Assembly (NCBI GenBank): GCA_964389475.1
Contig: CAYMFD010000005.1
Span: 1 to 64,000, forward strand
Reading direction: 5' to 3'
DNA from: CAYMFD01 sp964389475
GTDB lineage: Bacteria; Bacteroidota; Bacteroidia; Chitinophagales; Saprospiraceae
DNA: 64,000 bases
Of this stretch, positions 8,229-17,601 are shown one piece after another; the stretch's first letter is position 1; the number at the start of each line of letters is the position of its first letter. The notes beneath the pieces are model-generated. The model did no database searches and was not told where the DNA came from. It worked only from the letters and a program-made list of their open reading frames with translations. Both the position numbers and the translations under genes were made by a program.

Positions 8229-10850
8229 ATGCAAGGCAATGATAATGATCCGCAATCGTCCACTCCTAGATGGGGCAGATGGTTGGTACGTCTGTTGTGG
8301 GTAGGCCTTATTGTTACCATTGTAGGTTTATTTTTACTATTCTCGGCACTCTCTGCGAGTGATCTACCCTCCTTCGAAGATCTCGAAAACCCTAAATACG
8401 ATCTCGCCAGTGTCGTCTATGATGCCAATGGAGAGTCGATCGGTAAGTACTACGTCGAGAATCGGGAGGCCATTTCCTATGATGAGCTGTCGCCCAATGT
8501 CCTTGCAGCCCTGCTCTCCACAGAGGACGAACGCTTTTACCGACATACAGGTATAGATATACGAGCCCTAGCTAGGGTAGGAGTCAAGAGTGTGATACTC
8601 CAGCAAGAGAATAGCGGCGGTGGATCTACTATCACCCAGCAACTTGCTAAACTACTATTCGACAGGCCCAACCTTAGGGGCATGAATAGCATATCGCGAA
8701 CATTTAAGCTTGTGGGTGTTAAGCTCAAAGAATGGATCACAGCGGCCAGACTAGAGAAGTCGTATACCAAGGAGGAGATTATAGCGATGTACCTCAACAA
8801 GTTTGAGTTTATCAATGGTGCCCACGGTATACACGCCGCAGCAGAGACGTATTTTGGCAAAGATCAGCGAGACCTCAACGTCTCAGAAGCAGCTACCCTC
8901 GTAGGAATGCTTAAGAATCCCAGCCTTTACAATCCTATCCGTTTTCCTAAGAAGAGCTTTGATCGACGCAATACCGTCCTCAATCAGATGCGTAAGGCGG
9001 ACCACTTAGATCGTGAAGTATACGATTCTCTGACCGTGCTGCCTATTGACATGAGCGACTTTAAGCGTAAGCAGTTCTCAGAAGGGCCAGCGCCTTACTT
9101 CCGGGCAGAATTGACCAAGTGGCTGCGCAATCTTTTTGCTACCAACGACATTAAGAAAAACGACGGGTCAGACTATAACATCTATACGGATGGCCTCAAG
9201 ATCTACACGACGATAGACCTGCGTTACCAGGCACATGCCGAGGCAGCCGTCAAAGAGCACATGCAGTGGAACCAAGAACGTTTTTGGCGGGTATGGAATC
9301 GTAAGGACCCTTGGACGTACGATGCAGATGATTTTCAGAAGGCGATAAGGAAGGACGTCCTCATGCAGCGAGTACGGTCCTCTGATCGCTATCTGTCTAA
9401 GCGTGACAAGACGATAGCACCTGTCATTGCGGAGCTCAGAGAGTCTTATCCTGAGATGCCATTTAACGATGCATCTATAGAAGTCTTGCAACAGATCGCC
9501 GTAGGTGAGTCGACGATGAGTGCAGAGGTAGAGGCGGGCAATATAGATGATCGGTATGCCAAGCGCTACCAAAAACTCCTCAAGAGCGAAAAGTGGACTG
9601 AACTACAGAAGGAGTGGCTCAATCTACAAGACTATTACGATAAAGCCTTCAATACAGAGGTCAGTATGAAGGTCTTCGATCATAAGATGGGAGAGCGAGA
9701 TACAGTGATGACGCCGCTAGATAGTGTGCGGTACCACAATATGCACTTACAGACCGGACTCCTAGCTGTAGACCCATCGACGGGTTATATCAAGGCATGG
9801 GTAGGCGGTATAGATCACAAGTACTTCAAGTATGACCACGTCAACAGTCGTAGGCAGGTAGGTAGTACGATCAAGCCCTTCGTCTATGCGACGGCGATCT
9901 CCTTGCAGGGTATCAGCCCCTGCCAGTCCTTTGACGATATACAGTATTCTATTGTGCCTGGTGACGCCAATTTTGACTTAATAGACGAGTGGTCGCCAGC
10001 TAATGCCAACGGAGAATTTACCAATAATAGCTACAACCTTTATCACGGCCTTCTCTACAGTAAGAACAGTATCACAGTCCGCCTCATCAAGGAAATGGGT
10101 ACGGTTGAGGTCCTCCGTGACCTCCTTCGCAATGTGGGGGTTGACGTAGATGCAGACGTAGTGGGTGACCTGCCCGCTGTGCCCAATCTACCATCGATCT
10201 CCCTAGGTGCGGTTAACTTGCCGCTGATGGAGATGGCGGGTGCCTACACGACCTTTGCCAATAAAGGCGTCTACACGGAGCCTATATTCGTCACTCATAT
10301 CGAAGACAAAAACGGTCGAGTCCTATATACCGGTGTGCCAGATCGTAAGGTAGCGATCAATCCGCTGTACAATGCCGTCATGGTAGATATGCTCCGTAAC
10401 AATACAGCCGGTCGCTATGGCTTAGGTATAAAGGCGCAGCATGGAGGTAAGACGGGTACGACCAATGACTACGGCGATGCATGGTTTATGGGTATCACCC
10501 CGACCTTGGTGGCCGGTACATGGGTAGGTGGCGATGACAAGTGGATCAGGTTTTTGACCCTAGACGAGGGACAAGGTTATGTGACAGCGAGGCCCATCGT
10601 ACAGAAATTCTTAAGGAAGATTGAGAAAGATACCAGTATCGACCACGACTCCTCCATCAAGTTCGCCGACCCACCAGCGGGCTTCATAGACCTAACAGAT
10701 TGCGGTAAGTTTAAGGAGGTCAGCGTAGAAGATGAGCAGGCAGAGCGGCAGGCTAGTCGTCTCGATCAAGACGCCTTTGACACAGACTTTGATACAGAGC
10801 TCGACGAGGAGTTAGAGGAAGAACTCGATGACGAATTAGACGATTTCTAA
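8229..10850 (+). CDS. Class A penicillin-binding protein (PBP1A-type)
   Basis: Bifunctional peptidoglycan synthase of 873 residues, polymerising lipid II and cross-linking stem peptides in the periplasm. A short cytoplasmic N-terminus and one membrane helix (about residues 19-40) precede the GT51 glycosyltransferase. That domain has catalytic Glu99 in STEDERFYRH and the GGSTITQQLAK motif. The transpeptidase carries Ser546 in GSTIKPF, an SxN-type SKNS, and K741-T-G in HGGKTGTTNDYG. All catalytic motifs are present. The last ~25 residues are very acidic (repeated DE/EL pairs), an unusual periplasmic tail. The stop codon directly abuts the ATG of a small membrane protein gene. It could be named mrcA or mrcB; the sequence does not decide. 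Confidence 0.95.
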   Translation: MQGNDNDPQSSTPRWGRWLVRLLWVGLIVTIVGLFLLFSALSASDLPSFEDLENPKYDLASVVYDANGESIGKYYVENREAISYDELSPNVLAALLSTEDERFYRHTGIDIRALARVGVKSVILQQENSGGGSTITQQLAKLLFDRPNLRGMNSISRTFKLVGVKLKEWITAARLEKSYTKEEIIAMYLNKFEFINGAHGIHAAAETYFGKDQRDLNVSEAATLVGMLKNPSLYNPIRFPKKSFDRRNTVLNQMRKADHLDREVYDSLTVLPIDMSDFKRKQFSEGPAPYFRAELTKWLRNLFATNDIKKNDGSDYNIYTDGLKIYTTIDLRYQAHAEAAVKEHMQWNQERFWRVWNRKDPWTYDADDFQKAIRKDVLMQRVRSSDRYLSKRDKTIAPVIAELRESYPEMPFNDASIEVLQQIAVGESTMSAEVEAGNIDDRYAKRYQKLLKSEKWTELQKEWLNLQDYYDKAFNTEVSMKVFDHKMGERDTVMTPLDSVRYHNMHLQTGLLAVDPSTGYIKAWVGGIDHKYFKYDHVNSRRQVGSTIKPFVYATAISLQGISPCQSFDDIQYSIVPGDANFDLIDEWSPANANGEFTNNSYNLYHGLLYSKNSITVRLIKEMGTVEVLRDLLRNVGVDVDADVVGDLPAVPNLPSISLGAVNLPLMEMAGAYTTFANKGVYTEPIFVTHIEDKNGRVLYTGVPDRKVAINPLYNAVMVDMLRNNTAGRYGLGIKAQHGGKTGTTNDYGDAWFMGITPTLVAGTWVGGDDKWIRFLTLDEGQGYVTARPIVQKFLRKIEKDTSIDHDSSIKFADPPAGFIDLTDCGKFKEVSVEDEQAERQASRLDQDAFDTDFDTELDEELEEELDDELDDF

Positions 10851-11180
10851 ATGCAACTCCATCACATCGCGGCCATACATGCCTACCTAATGCTGATCCT
10901 GGGAGGCTGGCGTCTCTACACATGGAAGGGTGGCTACGGCATCATCGCCGTGCTGCTAGCTGTCGTCATCCTCGTAATGAATCAAGGCCTAGGTTACGGT
11001 ACCAAGGCAGGTAAGCGAATAACTCTACTCGCGACGCTAGGCAGCTTATTTATGGTCAGACCCCTGATACACGATATACAGTATAGAGACGACCAAGGCG
11101 TGATGATCTGGTCCGCTATATTGGTGGCTGCTATCGTATCTTTAGTGGTGCAGTTGCTGGCCCTACGTAGGTCTAGCTAA
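10851..11180 (+). CDS. Small multi-pass membrane protein
   Basis: A 109-residue protein starting on the base after the PBP stop, so translation is probably coupled. Hydropathy by eye gives three or four helices: about residues 8-22, 29-46, 57-72 and 84-104, with the last ending in a basic RRSS tail. One loop carries HDIQYRDDQG. I do not recognise a family. Its position suggests a cell-envelope role connected to the PBP, but nothing in the sequence proves that. Confidence 0.65.
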   Translation: MQLHHIAAIHAYLMLILGGWRLYTWKGGYGIIAVLLAVVILVMNQGLGYGTKAGKRITLLATLGSLFMVRPLIHDIQYRDDQGVMIWSAILVAAIVSLVVQLLALRRSS

Positions 11181-11283
11181 GGGACTATACACAGCAAGGT
11201 CTTCACGCTGATTTAGGTCCATCTTTATTGGTCAGATACTTAGGCACGACATGTGCTGTATGTAGGGTTAGAAAGATTAAGAT

Positions 11284-13320
11284 ATGGGAAGTATGATGCG
11301 ACATAGTTGTTCTCTAGTTTGTGGTTTTGTGGCCGTGGTGATCCTAGCGCTTTCTGGTTGTGTCCCGCCCGTCGATGAGATCATCACCACGGTTGACATC
11401 GATCGGTCATCACCAGAGTATCAGCGTTTATACGAGTTAGTCGATAGTCGCCAAGTAGATAGCATGCTTGCCTACACCTCTCACCCTGATCCTGCTTATC
11501 GCTATACCGTGGCGACAGGATTTGCCAGTTTGAAGAGTCCTGCTGCCATCGACAGTTTGACATTACTACTTGAGGATCCTGTACTACGAGTACGTACCGC
11601 AGCGGCATATGCCTTGGGTCAGCAAGGTAGTGCTGCTGTCGTGACGCCATTGGTCGAGGCATTTAAACGCAAAGACACCATTGATGTAGACAATAGCTTT
11701 AACGCTGCGATCCTAGAGGCGATCGGTAAGACTGCTGACCGAAAACTGCTAAATGCCGTGGCCACCGTAAGTACGTACCGCAATACCGATACCTTGCTGT
11801 TGACGGGGCAGGCGATGTCGATCTATCGATTTGGTCTGAGAGGACTCTTTGCTGGTGAGGCGACAGAGCATATGATCGATCTATTGCTAGATGATAGCAA
11901 TCCACCTCGTCCTCGATTGTATGCTGCCAAGTACCTCAGTCGTTTTGGCGATAAGCTATCACTGGAGGATTACAGTAAGCGACTTGGTGCTTTCTATGTT
12001 AAGAGTTCTGCCGGTGCCCTACGTACGGCGCTAGCTCCTGCTGTCGTGCGACTAGGTGACCCACTCATCATTGACACGGTGCTGGAGCGGGCTGCTGATG
12101 CAGACCTCGACTACCGAGAGCGGGTGGAGATCATCCGAGTGCTAGGCAATTACCCCTACATCCGTGTCGTAGACCCTGTACTGGCCCTGCTATCTGACGA
12201 TAACTTGCATGTAGCACATGCGGCAGCGCAGTACTTATCAGACTATGGTAGCCCTAGCGATGCAGCCCTTTATCGTAATTACATGAAGCCCGATATGCGC
12301 TACAGCGTCAAGGCAGCCATGTACAGTGCCATCCTCAATAAGATCCCCGTCTACTTTACCAATACCAAGGCCAAGTTTAAGAGTGAGATACTAGCGTCTA
12401 TCGATAGCAGCGATGTCCTGACGGAGAAGATCGAGTACTACCGCGCCTATGCCAAAGATCCGTACTCTTACCCGCAGCTCATAGAGCGACTCGCTACGGA
12501 GCAAGATCCGCCGGTACAGTCGGCCATTGTCCAGGGCTTGTCGGATATCGTGCAGGGCGACAATTTTCTGCGAGCATACAGTGCAGGGCTGAGGTATCAT
12601 ACCAAGCAGATAGTAACAGCACTCAACGATGCTCTGAGTACTGGCGATGCTGGTGTAGTAGCGATTGTGGGTAATACATTGAGCAGCGATAAGGTAGACC
12701 TACTGCCATATGTCAAGGATAGCCTTGACTACTATAAGAAGGTACAGTCTAACCTAACTATGCCAGGTCAGGTAGAGTCGTACAATGAGATGGCTAAGGT
12801 CCTTGCTAAGATAGAGGGTAGGACTTACAAGCCAGCGGCGATGCAGAGCAATCACCCCATAGAGTGGGACTACGTGACGAACTATGGAGATAGCGCGGTT
12901 GCAGTTATTAAGACCAGTAAGGGCAATATCAAAATTCGTCTAGCTGTAGCTGATGCTCCTGCTGGCGTGGCCAATTTTATAGGCCTAGCGCAGGATGATT
13001 ACTTCGATGGCAAGACGGTACACCGTGTGGTATCCAACTTTGTAATACAGGGCGGCTGCAGTCGTGGAGATGGCTATGGCGGCCTCAACTACACGGTGAG
13101 CTCAGAGCTGAGCCAGCAGTACTACGATGGTCCTGGTTACGTGGGTATGGCTAGCGCTGGTCCTGACACGGAGGGCACACAGTGGTTCATCACTCATAGC
13201 GCCACGCCACACCTCGATGGACGATATACCATCATCGGTAAAGTTATAGAGGGTATGGATGCCGTCCACAAGATTATGCCCGGAGACATCACCTACGATG
13301 TTCTGATTACGAAGGGGTAG
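11284..13320 (+). CDS. HEAT-repeat lipoprotein with C-terminal cyclophilin domain
   Basis: A predicted lipoprotein of 678 residues: the lipobox LSGC places the lipidated Cys at residue 26. Residues about 45-520 are helical HEAT-like repeats (for example DPVLRVRTAAAYALGQQG and DDNLHVAHAAAQYL). Residues about 538-678 are a cyclophilin-type peptidyl-prolyl isomerase: SKGNIKIRL, FDGKTVHRVVSNFVIQGG, GPDTEGTQWFITHS, HLDGRYTIIGKV. The active-site Arg of HRVV and the Gln/Phe of FVIQGG are retained. By domain logic it is an envelope-anchored folding factor whose repeats hold a partner protein near the isomerase. Such fusions are found in Bacteroidota. A second Met two codons in could also be the start. 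Confidence 0.88.
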   Translation: MGSMMRHSCSLVCGFVAVVILALSGCVPPVDEIITTVDIDRSSPEYQRLYELVDSRQVDSMLAYTSHPDPAYRYTVATGFASLKSPAAIDSLTLLLEDPVLRVRTAAAYALGQQGSAAVVTPLVEAFKRKDTIDVDNSFNAAILEAIGKTADRKLLNAVATVSTYRNTDTLLLTGQAMSIYRFGLRGLFAGEATEHMIDLLLDDSNPPRPRLYAAKYLSRFGDKLSLEDYSKRLGAFYVKSSAGALRTALAPAVVRLGDPLIIDTVLERAADADLDYRERVEIIRVLGNYPYIRVVDPVLALLSDDNLHVAHAAAQYLSDYGSPSDAALYRNYMKPDMRYSVKAAMYSAILNKIPVYFTNTKAKFKSEILASIDSSDVLTEKIEYYRAYAKDPYSYPQLIERLATEQDPPVQSAIVQGLSDIVQGDNFLRAYSAGLRYHTKQIVTALNDALSTGDAGVVAIVGNTLSSDKVDLLPYVKDSLDYYKKVQSNLTMPGQVESYNEMAKVLAKIEGRTYKPAAMQSNHPIEWDYVTNYGDSAVAVIKTSKGNIKIRLAVADAPAGVANFIGLAQDDYFDGKTVHRVVSNFVIQGGCSRGDGYGGLNYTVSSELSQQYYDGPGYVGMASAGPDTEGTQWFITHSATPHLDGRYTIIGKVIEGMDAVHKIMPGDITYDVLITKG

Positions 13321-13456
13321 TGCCTACCAAATGGATCTAGTGTTCGCTTTCTAGTTTTGGAAAATGGTGGCTACTGCTTTGCTTTCGAGGTAATCCAGTA
13401 GGGTGTTTATGGCTGCTCGGTTGTGTGGTCTTTAAGTGGATATACGCATATATGTT

Positions 13457-13464
13457 TATATTTG
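13457..13464 (+). promoter_or_regulatory. -7 promoter element of the toxin-antitoxin pair
   Basis: TATATTTG is a perfect TAnnTTTG match. It ends only 8 bases before the proposed TTG start of the toxin gene, so the transcript would be leaderless or nearly so. Confidence 0.4.
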
Positions 13465-13472
13465 TATAAGAT

Positions 13473-13985
13473 TTGAAATTGATAGCTATAGTTGACGGGT
13501 CACTTTATAGTGTGCATTGGGAAAGTGCTAACGAGCATAGCCTTGATGAGATGGCGACCACGCTTCCGGATGTAGAATGGCTCCGTCGATACTTCGCCAA
13601 GCGTAAAAAGAGATTATCCTATTTTAATACTAGCCTAATGTCGGCTGTAAAAAGAACAGCTAAAGAGGCTCATATTTTGGTAGATGAGCTGCGGGAATAC
13701 GCTGATCAAAACGTTGCGTATGACCTAGATGACCTATTTGCACCTCTACACAAGGATAGCTTCTATCGACATCCGCGATATTTCACGGACTACAAGGTAA
13801 GCGGAAAGGATGCTCCATGGGTAAGGGTGTATGCAGTAAAGATGGATAATAATCTTTATGCTATCACTGGCTATGGTGTCAAATTGGTGCCTAAGATCCA
13901 AGGTGATGTATACCTAGAAATGGAACTTGATAAACTAGAGCGAGCCACGACTTACTTGAAAGAAGAAGGATTGCTTGACATTTAA
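13473..13985 (+). CDS. HigB/RelE-like toxin-family protein
   Basis: A 170-residue protein of a Bacteroidota family that commonly sits just upstream of an XRE-type DNA-binding gene and is treated as a RelE/HigB-like toxin, an mRNA-cleaving enzyme by analogy. Recognisable blocks are LPDVEWLRRYFAKR, DLFAPLHKDSFY, WVRVYAVKMDNNLYAITGYGVKL and LDKLERATTYLKEEG. The start is not certain: TTG at 13473 is the first start-like codon in frame and fits the family N-terminus. The antitoxin ATG follows the stop by 22 bases, the usual toxin-first order of higBA pairs. The family assignment is from memory of conserved blocks, not a search. Confidence 0.65.
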   Translation: MKLIAIVDGSLYSVHWESANEHSLDEMATTLPDVEWLRRYFAKRKKRLSYFNTSLMSAVKRTAKEAHILVDELREYADQNVAYDLDDLFAPLHKDSFYRHPRYFTDYKVSGKDAPWVRVYAVKMDNNLYAITGYGVKLVPKIQGDVYLEMELDKLERATTYLKEEGLLDI

Positions 13986-14007
13986 CAATATCAAAAAAAA
14001 GACTCAT

Positions 14008-14370
14008 ATGTCACTAACTAGAGAAGAAAAGATGCGAAAACTAGATAGTATAGCTACTAGTAAAAATCAGGCAAACCAAAAATGGAAGAAAGTTGCCGAT
14101 TGGAATGCTAAGCACGCCGATGCACTCGATGACTATGTTACCATAGCTGGTAGACTCGCCGATGCTCTCTCTAGCAAAAAGTGGACTCAACGAGAGCTAG
14201 CCGAAAAGCTTGACGTATCACCACAGGCACTGAGTCGGATAATGAAGGGTAGACAAAATCTTACCCTTCAGACCATAAGAAAGATAGAAAGAGTAGTGGG
14301 AGTTGACTTAATCAGTATACACCAGAATAATACCCTAAATATGGGACCACTTGTCAGTAAAGCTAACTAG
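14008..14370 (+). CDS. XRE-family HTH antitoxin
   Basis: A 120-residue protein. A polar N-terminal half (about residues 1-40, rich in Lys and Asn) leads into a helix-turn-helix at about residues 55-105, with WTQRELAEKLDVSPQALSRIMKGRQNLTLQTIRKIE containing the Q-A-S recognition helix typical of XRE/HigA proteins; I note only that the motif spans residues 67-100. By family knowledge it would neutralise the adjacent toxin and repress the shared promoter at 13457. I chose the ATG at 14008; a TTG at 13975 would overlap the toxin gene and add eleven residues. Confidence 0.75.
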   Translation: MSLTREEKMRKLDSIATSKNQANQKWKKVADWNAKHADALDDYVTIAGRLADALSSKKWTQRELAEKLDVSPQALSRIMKGRQNLTLQTIRKIERVVGVDLISIHQNNTLNMGPLVSKAN

Positions 14371-14415
14371 TCGAAACTGGTCAACAAAACCCTCTGGTAG
14401 TTATAGAGTTGAACT

Positions 14416-15669
14416 CTAAAGCCCAAACGCCGCCTTGACCTTATCCACGAAGTCTGTCTTTTCCCATGTGAAGGTCTCGATGTCGACAGACGTACTTTCT
14501 CCGACACCATTGACAAATGTCACTGTCTTGTGCTCGCTCGTCCTGCCCATGTGACCGTATGCTGCCGTCTCGCTGTACATAGGCGTACGTAGCTTGAGGC
14601 GCTGCTCGATCTGGTAGGGACGCATTGGGAATATCTCCATCACTTTAGTAGCGATATCACCATCACCCATGGAGACCTTGGAGGTACCGTAGGTGTTGAT
14701 ATAGATATTAGTAGGGTCTGCCACGCCTATAGCGTAGGATACCTGTACGAGTACCTCATCGGCTACTCCTGCAGCTACTAGATTTTTGGCGATGTGACGT
14801 GTCGCATAGGCTGCTGATCTATCAACCTTACTCGGGTCCTTGCCAGAGAAGGCACCACCACCGTGGGCTCCTTTGCCACCATATGTGTCGACGATGATCT
14901 TACGACCAGTAAGGCCCGTATCACCGTGAGGTCCACCTATGACGAACTTGCCAGTAGGGTTGATGTGGTAGGTCACCTGATCATCGAATAGAGCCTGTAG
15001 AGATGGCTTCAGTTTTGCCTTTACAGCAGGGATCACAATACTTACCAGATCTTTCTTGATCTGAGCTAGCATGGCACTTTCTTCATCAAAGTCGTCGTGC
15101 TGTGTGGAAATCACGATACTGTCTATGCGCTGTGGCTTGTGGTCGTCACTGTATTCGATCGTCACCTGTGACTTGGAGTCAGGTCGTAGGTAGGTGAGTT
15201 GCGTACCTTCTTTCCGTACACGAGCTAGCTCTTCTAGTATCCTGTGAGATAGGTCTAGGGCTAGGGGCATATAGTTGTCCGTCTCGTTGGTCGCATAGCC
15301 GAACATCATTCCCTGGTCTCCAGCACCTTGCTCCTCCTTAGTCGCACGGTCTACACCTTGGTTGATATCCTGTGACTGCTCATGTATAGCAGACAGTACC
15401 CCACAGCTATTGGCCTCGAACATATACTCGCTCTTGGTATAGCCTATGCGCTTGATGACATCTCTAGCGATCTGTTGTACGTCGAGATAGGTCTGACTGT
15501 GTACCTCTCCAGCCAGTACCACCTGACCGGTAGTTACTAGCGTCTCGCAAGCCACCTTGCTATCTGGGTCAAACGCCAAGAAGTGGTCTACTAGAGCATC
15601 GCTGATCTGGTCTGCGACTTTGTCTGGGTGACCTTCTGAGACGGACTCTGATGTAAATAAGTATGCCAT
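14416..15669 (-). CDS. metK: S-adenosylmethionine synthetase
   Basis: Makes S-adenosylmethionine from methionine and ATP in the cytoplasm. At 417 residues it is normal for Bacteroidota. The N-terminus has the substrate motif GHPDKVADQISDA, followed by GAGDQGMMFGYA (ATP-binding signature) and the phosphate-binding GGGAFSGKDPSKVDRSAAY segment. All three structural domains are present. The gene converges with the antitoxin gene. A TACTTTTG element 43 bases upstream of its start is the likely promoter, and I see no known SAM riboswitch in the 220 bases upstream. Confidence 0.97.
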   Translation of the reverse strand: MAYLFTSESVSEGHPDKVADQISDALVDHFLAFDPDSKVACETLVTTGQVVLAGEVHSQTYLDVQQIARDVIKRIGYTKSEYMFEANSCGVLSAIHEQSQDINQGVDRATKEEQGAGDQGMMFGYATNETDNYMPLALDLSHRILEELARVRKEGTQLTYLRPDSKSQVTIEYSDDHKPQRIDSIVISTQHDDFDEESAMLAQIKKDLVSIVIPAVKAKLKPSLQALFDDQVTYHINPTGKFVIGGPHGDTGLTGRKIIVDTYGGKGAHGGGAFSGKDPSKVDRSAAYATRHIAKNLVAAGVADEVLVQVSYAIGVADPTNIYINTYGTSKVSMGDGDIATKVMEIFPMRPYQIEQRLKLRTPMYSETAAYGHMGRTSEHKTVTFVNGVGESTSVDIETFTWEKTDFVDKVKAAFGL

Positions 15670-15711
15670 GATGTGTTTTTATGCTTTGCTAGTGTGCTTT
15701 CTAAAGATCCG

Positions 15712-15719
15712 CAAAAGTA
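15712..15719 (-). promoter_or_regulatory. -7 promoter element for metK
   Basis: On the minus strand this reads TACTTTTG (TAnnTTTG) and ends 42 bases before the metK ATG. No clear -33 partner was found. Confidence 0.4.
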
Positions 15720-15891
15720 CGTAATGTGTATTAACCTGAGTGCGAATTGTATTACTCAATAGTACAAGTTGTTGAGTGATCCGCTGTAAGTGTCTTGTTA
15801 CCATTGGCGTAAGCCATAAGGCATGATCGCATCTGAGGTCAGGCACTAACGTTTTTGCCTCTCGACATATAACAATAGAGACCAAATATGT

Positions 15892-16965
15892 TTAATCCTT
15901 AACGTCAAAGGCATCTCGCAGCCCCAAGCCTACCAGGTTAAACGATAGAATAAGTACCATGATCGTGACAGCAGGTATCAGGGCCAGACCTATCTTGCCG
16001 GTAACCGCATAACCATAGTGCTCGTTAAGTATGTTGCCAAGGCTAGGGTTGGGCGGATTGATACCAAAGCCGATATAGCTCAGTCCAGCCTCTACCAGTA
16101 TGGCTGTTGCAAAGTTAGCAACGGCAATGACCAGTATGGGGCCTATGATATTGGGCAAGATGTGCCGCAGCATGATGGCGATGTGGCCCACTCCCATGCT
16201 TTTTTCTGCAATGACGAAGGGAGCTTCCTTGAGGGAGATCGCCTGCCCCCGCACGATGCGAGCGACGTCAACCCACATTGTGAGACCTACTGCAATAAAT
16301 ATCGAACCCAGACCTCTGCCTAGTAGCAAGACTATCGCAAATACCATAACCAGCGTTGGTATGGACCAGGTAACATTAATCGCAAACAAAATGAAACTAT
16401 CGATCCATCCTCCAAAGTAGCCGCCTAGCAGGCCTAGCAGTATGCCAATCGTCAAGCTGATAGCCACGGCTATACTACCTACTACGAAGGAGATGCGGAT
16501 ACCTCGGATAAGCCTACTCATCAGGGATCGTCCAAATCTATCTGTTCCGAGTGTGTAAACAATCTGGTGGTCTCCTGGTGCACTCATAAGTCGATCAACG
16601 GCGACCATCTGCGATCTGCCATAGTGATCCACGTAGGTTAGTGAGTTAGCTTGCTGCTTACCGATACTTCGATAGGGTAGTTCTTCGTATGCTTTTTCAT
16701 ATCCATACAGTAGTTTGCTCCACCAAGATGATGGTGTAGTTTGACGCTTACTCACTCTCAGTACTTCTGTCCTAAAGCCCGGTGGCTTGAGCGATAGGGT
16801 GGGATGCTGCAGGTCAGCACCTGGCGTGTGGTCGTAGACAATCCAGTTAGCGAATAGAGATAGGATGAACAGTATAGTCAGTACAGCAAGGGCCCACATG
16901 GCTACTGTGTTGCGGCGAAGTCGCTGCCATACCATCTGTCGGGGACTGAGATCACTACTAGCCAT
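15892..16965 (-). CDS. ABC transporter permease, OppC/DppC type
   Basis: Inner-membrane permease of 357 residues for a peptide/nickel-class ABC importer. An N-terminal helix (about residues 18-40) precedes a ~90-residue extracytoplasmic segment, an OppC trait but longer than usual. Helices continue from about residue 150 to the end. The coupling loop that contacts the ATPase is present as LKEAPFVIAEKSMGVG (EAA motif) before RHILPNIIGPI. No ATP-binding, partner permease or binding-protein gene adjoins it, so its partners must be elsewhere, as is common for this group in Bacteroidota. The substrate is not inferable. Confidence 0.87.
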   Translation of the reverse strand: MASSDLSPRQMVWQRLRRNTVAMWALAVLTILFILSLFANWIVYDHTPGADLQHPTLSLKPPGFRTEVLRVSKRQTTPSSWWSKLLYGYEKAYEELPYRSIGKQQANSLTYVDHYGRSQMVAVDRLMSAPGDHQIVYTLGTDRFGRSLMSRLIRGIRISFVVGSIAVAISLTIGILLGLLGGYFGGWIDSFILFAINVTWSIPTLVMVFAIVLLLGRGLGSIFIAVGLTMWVDVARIVRGQAISLKEAPFVIAEKSMGVGHIAIMLRHILPNIIGPILVIAVANFATAILVEAGLSYIGFGINPPNPSLGNILNEHYGYAVTGKIGLALIPAVTIMVLILSFNLVGLGLRDAFDVKD

Positions 16966-17043
16966 AGTGCGAATGTAGTGATTCTCTATCCCAGGTATCG
17001 GAGTAATCTTTCGGCTATCTGGTGTAGCGCCGTTTTGGCTTAT

Positions 17044-17601
17044 CTAAACTGCATGATATCTATCGCAGTCCACAGTGTGATCATTTACCATGCCGATGGC
17101 TTGCATATAGGCGTACATGATGGTGCCGCCTACGAATTTGAATCCTAGTTTTTTCATGTCCTTGGAGATCTGGTCGCTGAGCTCCGTCCTAGCTGGGACC
17201 TCGGTATGCGATTGCCATTGATTGCGGATCGGACTGTTGTCTACGTATGACCACAGAAACGCATCTAGACCTCCATGACTGTCGCGGAGACGCTGTGCAG
17301 CCTGGGCATTGGTCACCGTACTATTGACCTTGAGTTTATTGCGGATGATATTGCCCGTCGCTAGTACTAGGGCTTTTTCGTCTTCGGTCATGATGGCGAT
17401 ACGGTCTATGTCCCAGTCAAAGAAGGCAGTACGATAGCCTTGCCTTTTCTTAAGTACAGTCAGCCAGCTGAGGCCAGCTTGAGCACCCTCGAGGGTCAGC
17501 ATTTCGAATAGGTGTCGCTCGTCGTGGACTGGGACTCCCCACTCCTTGTTGTGATAGTCTATGTGTAGCGGATGTGTAGCCGCCCAGGAGCAGATAGGCA
17601 T
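17044..17601 (-). CDS. tag: DNA-3-methyladenine glycosylase I
   Basis: Base-excision repair enzyme that removes N3-methyladenine from alkylated DNA. At 185 residues it has the family's zinc ligands in the same numbering as the E. coli enzyme: Cys4 and His17 at the N-terminus (MPICSW, YHNKEWG) and His175/Cys179 at the C-terminus (DHTVDC). The substrate-pocket segment FEMLTLEGAQAGLSW is also present. The ATG shares one base with the glgB stop (TAATG), so the two are translationally coupled although functionally unrelated. An ogt repair gene lies 11 kb away. Confidence 0.95.
   Translation of the reverse strand: MPICSWAATHPLHIDYHNKEWGVPVHDERHLFEMLTLEGAQAGLSWLTVLKKRQGYRTAFFDWDIDRIAIMTEDEKALVLATGNIIRNKLKVNSTVTNAQAAQRLRDSHGGLDAFLWSYVDNSPIRNQWQSHTEVPARTELSDQISKDMKKLGFKFVGGTIMYAYMQAIGMVNDHTVDCDRYHAV

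Noticed and set aside
15670..15891. SAM riboswitch upstream of metK
   Set aside because: No recognisable SAM-I or SAM-II core, and no terminator next to the start.
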